The translations under genes were made by a program, and so were the position numbers. Positions 14,308 through 15,500 of a stretch of 15,500 nucleotides of DNA are shown here, piece by piece. This DNA is from Collinsella sp. AF02-46-1. Lineage in GTDB: Bacteria; Actinomycetota; Coriobacteriia; Coriobacteriales; Coriobacteriaceae. The DNA lies in NCBI GenBank assembly GCA_934876235.1, contig CAKXKM010000046.1:1-15500 (forward strand), in the 5' to 3' direction. A model generated the notes under the pieces. The model saw only the letters and a list, made by a program, of their open reading frames with translations, did no database searches and had not been told where the DNA came from. The number at the start of each line of letters is the position of its first letter. Position 1 is the first letter of the stretch.

Positions 14308-15120
14308 CTATTCGGTGAGCTCGGGGCCCTCGCCGGGCACGTATGCCTCGGCGCCCTCGACGCGGTTGATTTGAATGGTCCCAAAGATTTCGTCCTGACT
14401 CAGCGTGAGCGAGCCGCGTTTGGCGAGCTCCAGCATGGCCAAAAAGGTGACGACGAGCTGCTCGGTGGTGGCGTCGCCGTCCAACAGCTCGCGGAAGGTG
14501 CAAGTTTGGTGCGCCATGGTAAAGCGGTCGACCGAGGCTACGGTCAGATCGAGCGGCACGCGATGCGGCGCCACGTGCTCGGCCTCCAGCAGGAAGGTCT
14601 GGCGCTTGCCGTCCAGGTCGGCACAGATGACGGCCAAACCGCGCAGGGTGATGCCAGCCAGGTAGTCGGGCATAAGGCCCAGGAACTCGGGGTCGGGGCC
14701 GGCCACACGCGGGTGCATGCGGCTTTCGGCCTGCATGCGGGCACCGAGGGCCGCAGCCGCGCCTTTAAACTGCTTGTAGGCAATCAGGCGCTGGATCAGG
14801 ACCTCGCGCAGGGCGTCGCCGTCGAGCGTGCTGAGCTCCTCGAGGTCTTCGTCGAACTCGTCATCGTCGTCATCGGCTTTGCGCGGGGCCTCCTGCGGCA
14901 CCAAGGAGGCGGCCTTGATGTCCAAAAGGGTTGCTGCGACCAACAAAAAGTCGCTCGCCACGTCCAGGTCCAGCGCCTCGATGCGCTCGGCCTCGGCAAG
15001 GTACTGCTCGGCCACCTCGCTGATGGAGATGGCGCCGATATCTACTTTTTGGCGGGTTACCAGCTGCAGCAGCAGGTCGAACGGTCCGCTGTAGACCTGC
15101 GTCGACACGCGATACGACAT
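14308..15120 (-). CDS. scpA: Segregation and condensation protein A
   Basis: ScpA is the kleisin that bridges the two heads of the SMC dimer. The 270 residues match the family. The N-terminal SMC-neck-binding region has YSGPFDLLLQLV (10-21) and VDIGAISISEVAEQYL. It is followed by the helix LDVASDFLLVAATLLDIKAASLV (about 52-74). A highly acidic linker (six consecutive Asp/Glu-type residues around 82-95) follows. The C-terminal winged-helix end (FLAMLELAKRGSLTLSQDEIFGTI) binds the SMC head. The start ATG at 15120 has an AAAGGAGGT Shine-Dalgarno 7 nt upstream. It appears to be the first gene of the tight array, 84 bp after the M50 protease gene. Confidence 0.97.
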   Translation of the reverse strand: MSYRVSTQVYSGPFDLLLQLVTRQKVDIGAISISEVAEQYLAEAERIEALDLDVASDFLLVAATLLDIKAASLVPQEAPRKADDDDDEFDEDLEELSTLDGDALREVLIQRLIAYKQFKGAAAALGARMQAESRMHPRVAGPDPEFLGLMPDYLAGITLRGLAVICADLDGKRQTFLLEAEHVAPHRVPLDLTVASVDRFTMAHQTCTFRELLDGDATTEQLVVTFLAMLELAKRGSLTLSQDEIFGTIQINRVEGAEAYVPGEGPELTE

Positions 15121-15204
15121 CTTCGACCTCCTTTGACGGCGCCTTCGCGGCGCGGTTTGGGTGCATATTACGACCGTTTTGCACGGTCGACCTGTAAGTT
15201 TACC
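15121..15204 (-). promoter_or_regulatory. Gap upstream of scpA with a possible -10 element and two hairpins
   Basis: The 84-bp gap between the M50 protease stop and scpA contains a TAATAT -10-like hexamer (complement of 15165-15170), 45 bp before the scpA ATG, but no convincing -35. A 6-bp inverted repeat (CGACCG 15171-15176 / CGGTCG 15184-15189) overlies where the -35 spacer would be. A GC-rich 5-bp hairpin lies at 15139-15153. Neither hairpin is followed by a U-tract, so they do not look like terminators. The array could start here or upstream of the window. Confidence 0.3.
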
Positions 15205-15500
15205 TTAGATGCCGGCGATTGCGAAGTTGAGCAGCTGCTCAGCAAGCGGATACACGGTAACGTCGAAATAGCGGCCGATCACGTCGATGCCGGTCCACAT
15301 AGGCAGCAGGTACAGCACGATGATGAGGATGGGCATGGCGTATTGCTGCAGGTGGTAGTAGTTGTTGAGCGCCTTGCCTTTGAGGAAGGGCACGATGATC
15401 GACGAACCGTCGAGTGGCGGGATCGGGATGAGGTTGAAGAACGCGAGTGACAGGTTGACCACGATAAAGGTGGTGCCGAAGTTCATGATCTGTGATGCTA
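15205..15500 (-). CDS. Site-2 (M50) metalloprotease family protein, C-terminal part (5' end outside window)
   Basis: The frame is open from the TAA at 15205-15207 to the right edge, about 97 residues. The segment FFNLIPIPPLDGS is the second M50/site-2-protease signature, in which the Asp is the third zinc ligand. It is followed by hydrophobic stretches (about YAMPILIIVLYLLPMW) consistent with a membrane protein. The HEXXH motif would lie outside the window. Prokaryotic members of this SpoIVFB-like group cleave substrates inside the membrane or have unknown targets. An internal ATG at 15486 is probably not the start, because the frame and family homology continue upstream. It is the nearest upstream gene to scpA on the same strand and may be co-transcribed with it. 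Confidence 0.88.
   Translation of the reverse strand, partial: ASQIMNFGTTFIVVNLSLAFFNLIPIPPLDGSSIIVPFLKGKALNNYYHLQQYAMPILIIVLYLLPMWTGIDVIGRYFDVTVYPLAEQLLNFAIAGI

Noticed and set aside
15171..15189. Hairpin CGACCG/CGGTCG as a terminator for the M50 protease gene
   Set aside because: The stem is short and no T-rich run follows in the direction of transcription.
14299..15450. A 383-codon plus-strand open frame
   Set aside because: It is the antisense of scpA and the M50 protease gene, with no recognisable domain or good ribosome-binding site.

Overview
This window looks like the chromosome of a high-GC Gram-positive bacterium, most likely a Coriobacteriia member such as Collinsella. That assignment is an inference from strong G/C bias at third codon positions, the actinobacterial flavour of the proteins, and a Clostridia/Coriobacteria-type gene order (scpA-scpB-rluB-cmk-plsC-ispH-DUF512-der-plsY-gpsA). 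It needs a database search to confirm. I see no insertion sequence, integrase, phage gene or CRISPR array.

Layout. Positions 1-369 (+) hold the C-terminal ATPase end of a sensor histidine kinase cut by the window edge. A good intrinsic terminator for it lies at 482-513. Positions 514-930 form an AT-richer, gene-poor convergent spacer with several short dyads and repeats. It closes with an 11-bp terminator hairpin (931-965) that serves the minus-strand tRNA-Pro(GGG) at 975-1051.

From 1132 to 15120 every gene lies on the minus strand. In transcription order these are scpA, scpB, an RluB/RsuA-family pseudouridine synthase, cmk, plsC, ispH, a DUF512 radical-SAM protein, der, plsY, gpsA, rpe, a cysteine desulfurase, a NIF3-family protein, a coiled-coil/zinc-ribbon protein and coaBC. 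Most junctions are ATGA overlaps or gaps of 2-18 bp, and Shine-Dalgarno sites are often embedded in the end of the preceding gene. This suggests one long transcription unit of about 14 kb, possibly reading on into tRNA-Pro. A site-2 (M50) protease fragment lies upstream at the right edge (15205-15500), separated by 84 bp.

How the genes work together. ScpA and ScpB are the non-SMC condensin subunits. The pseudouridine synthase and Der act on 23S rRNA and 50S assembly. Cmk supplies CDP/dCDP, which feeds nucleic acids and CDP-diacylglycerol. GpsA, PlsY and PlsC are the enzymes that make glycerol-3-phosphate and acylate it twice to phosphatidic acid, so the core phospholipid entry route is in one unit. 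IspH completes the MEP isoprenoid route and needs a [4Fe-4S] cluster. The DUF512 protein also has a cluster motif, and the cysteine desulfurase could supply sulfur for both. Rpe serves the pentose phosphate pathway and CoaBC serves coenzyme A synthesis.

Most of the window is ordinary core genome. The points that deserve a second look are the uncharacterised DUF512 radical-SAM protein, the coupled NIF3/zinc-ribbon pair with an incomplete zinc knuckle, the PlsC with HX4E in place of HX4D, and the repeat-bearing convergent spacer beside the tRNA gene. I did not find a clearly new multi-gene system.
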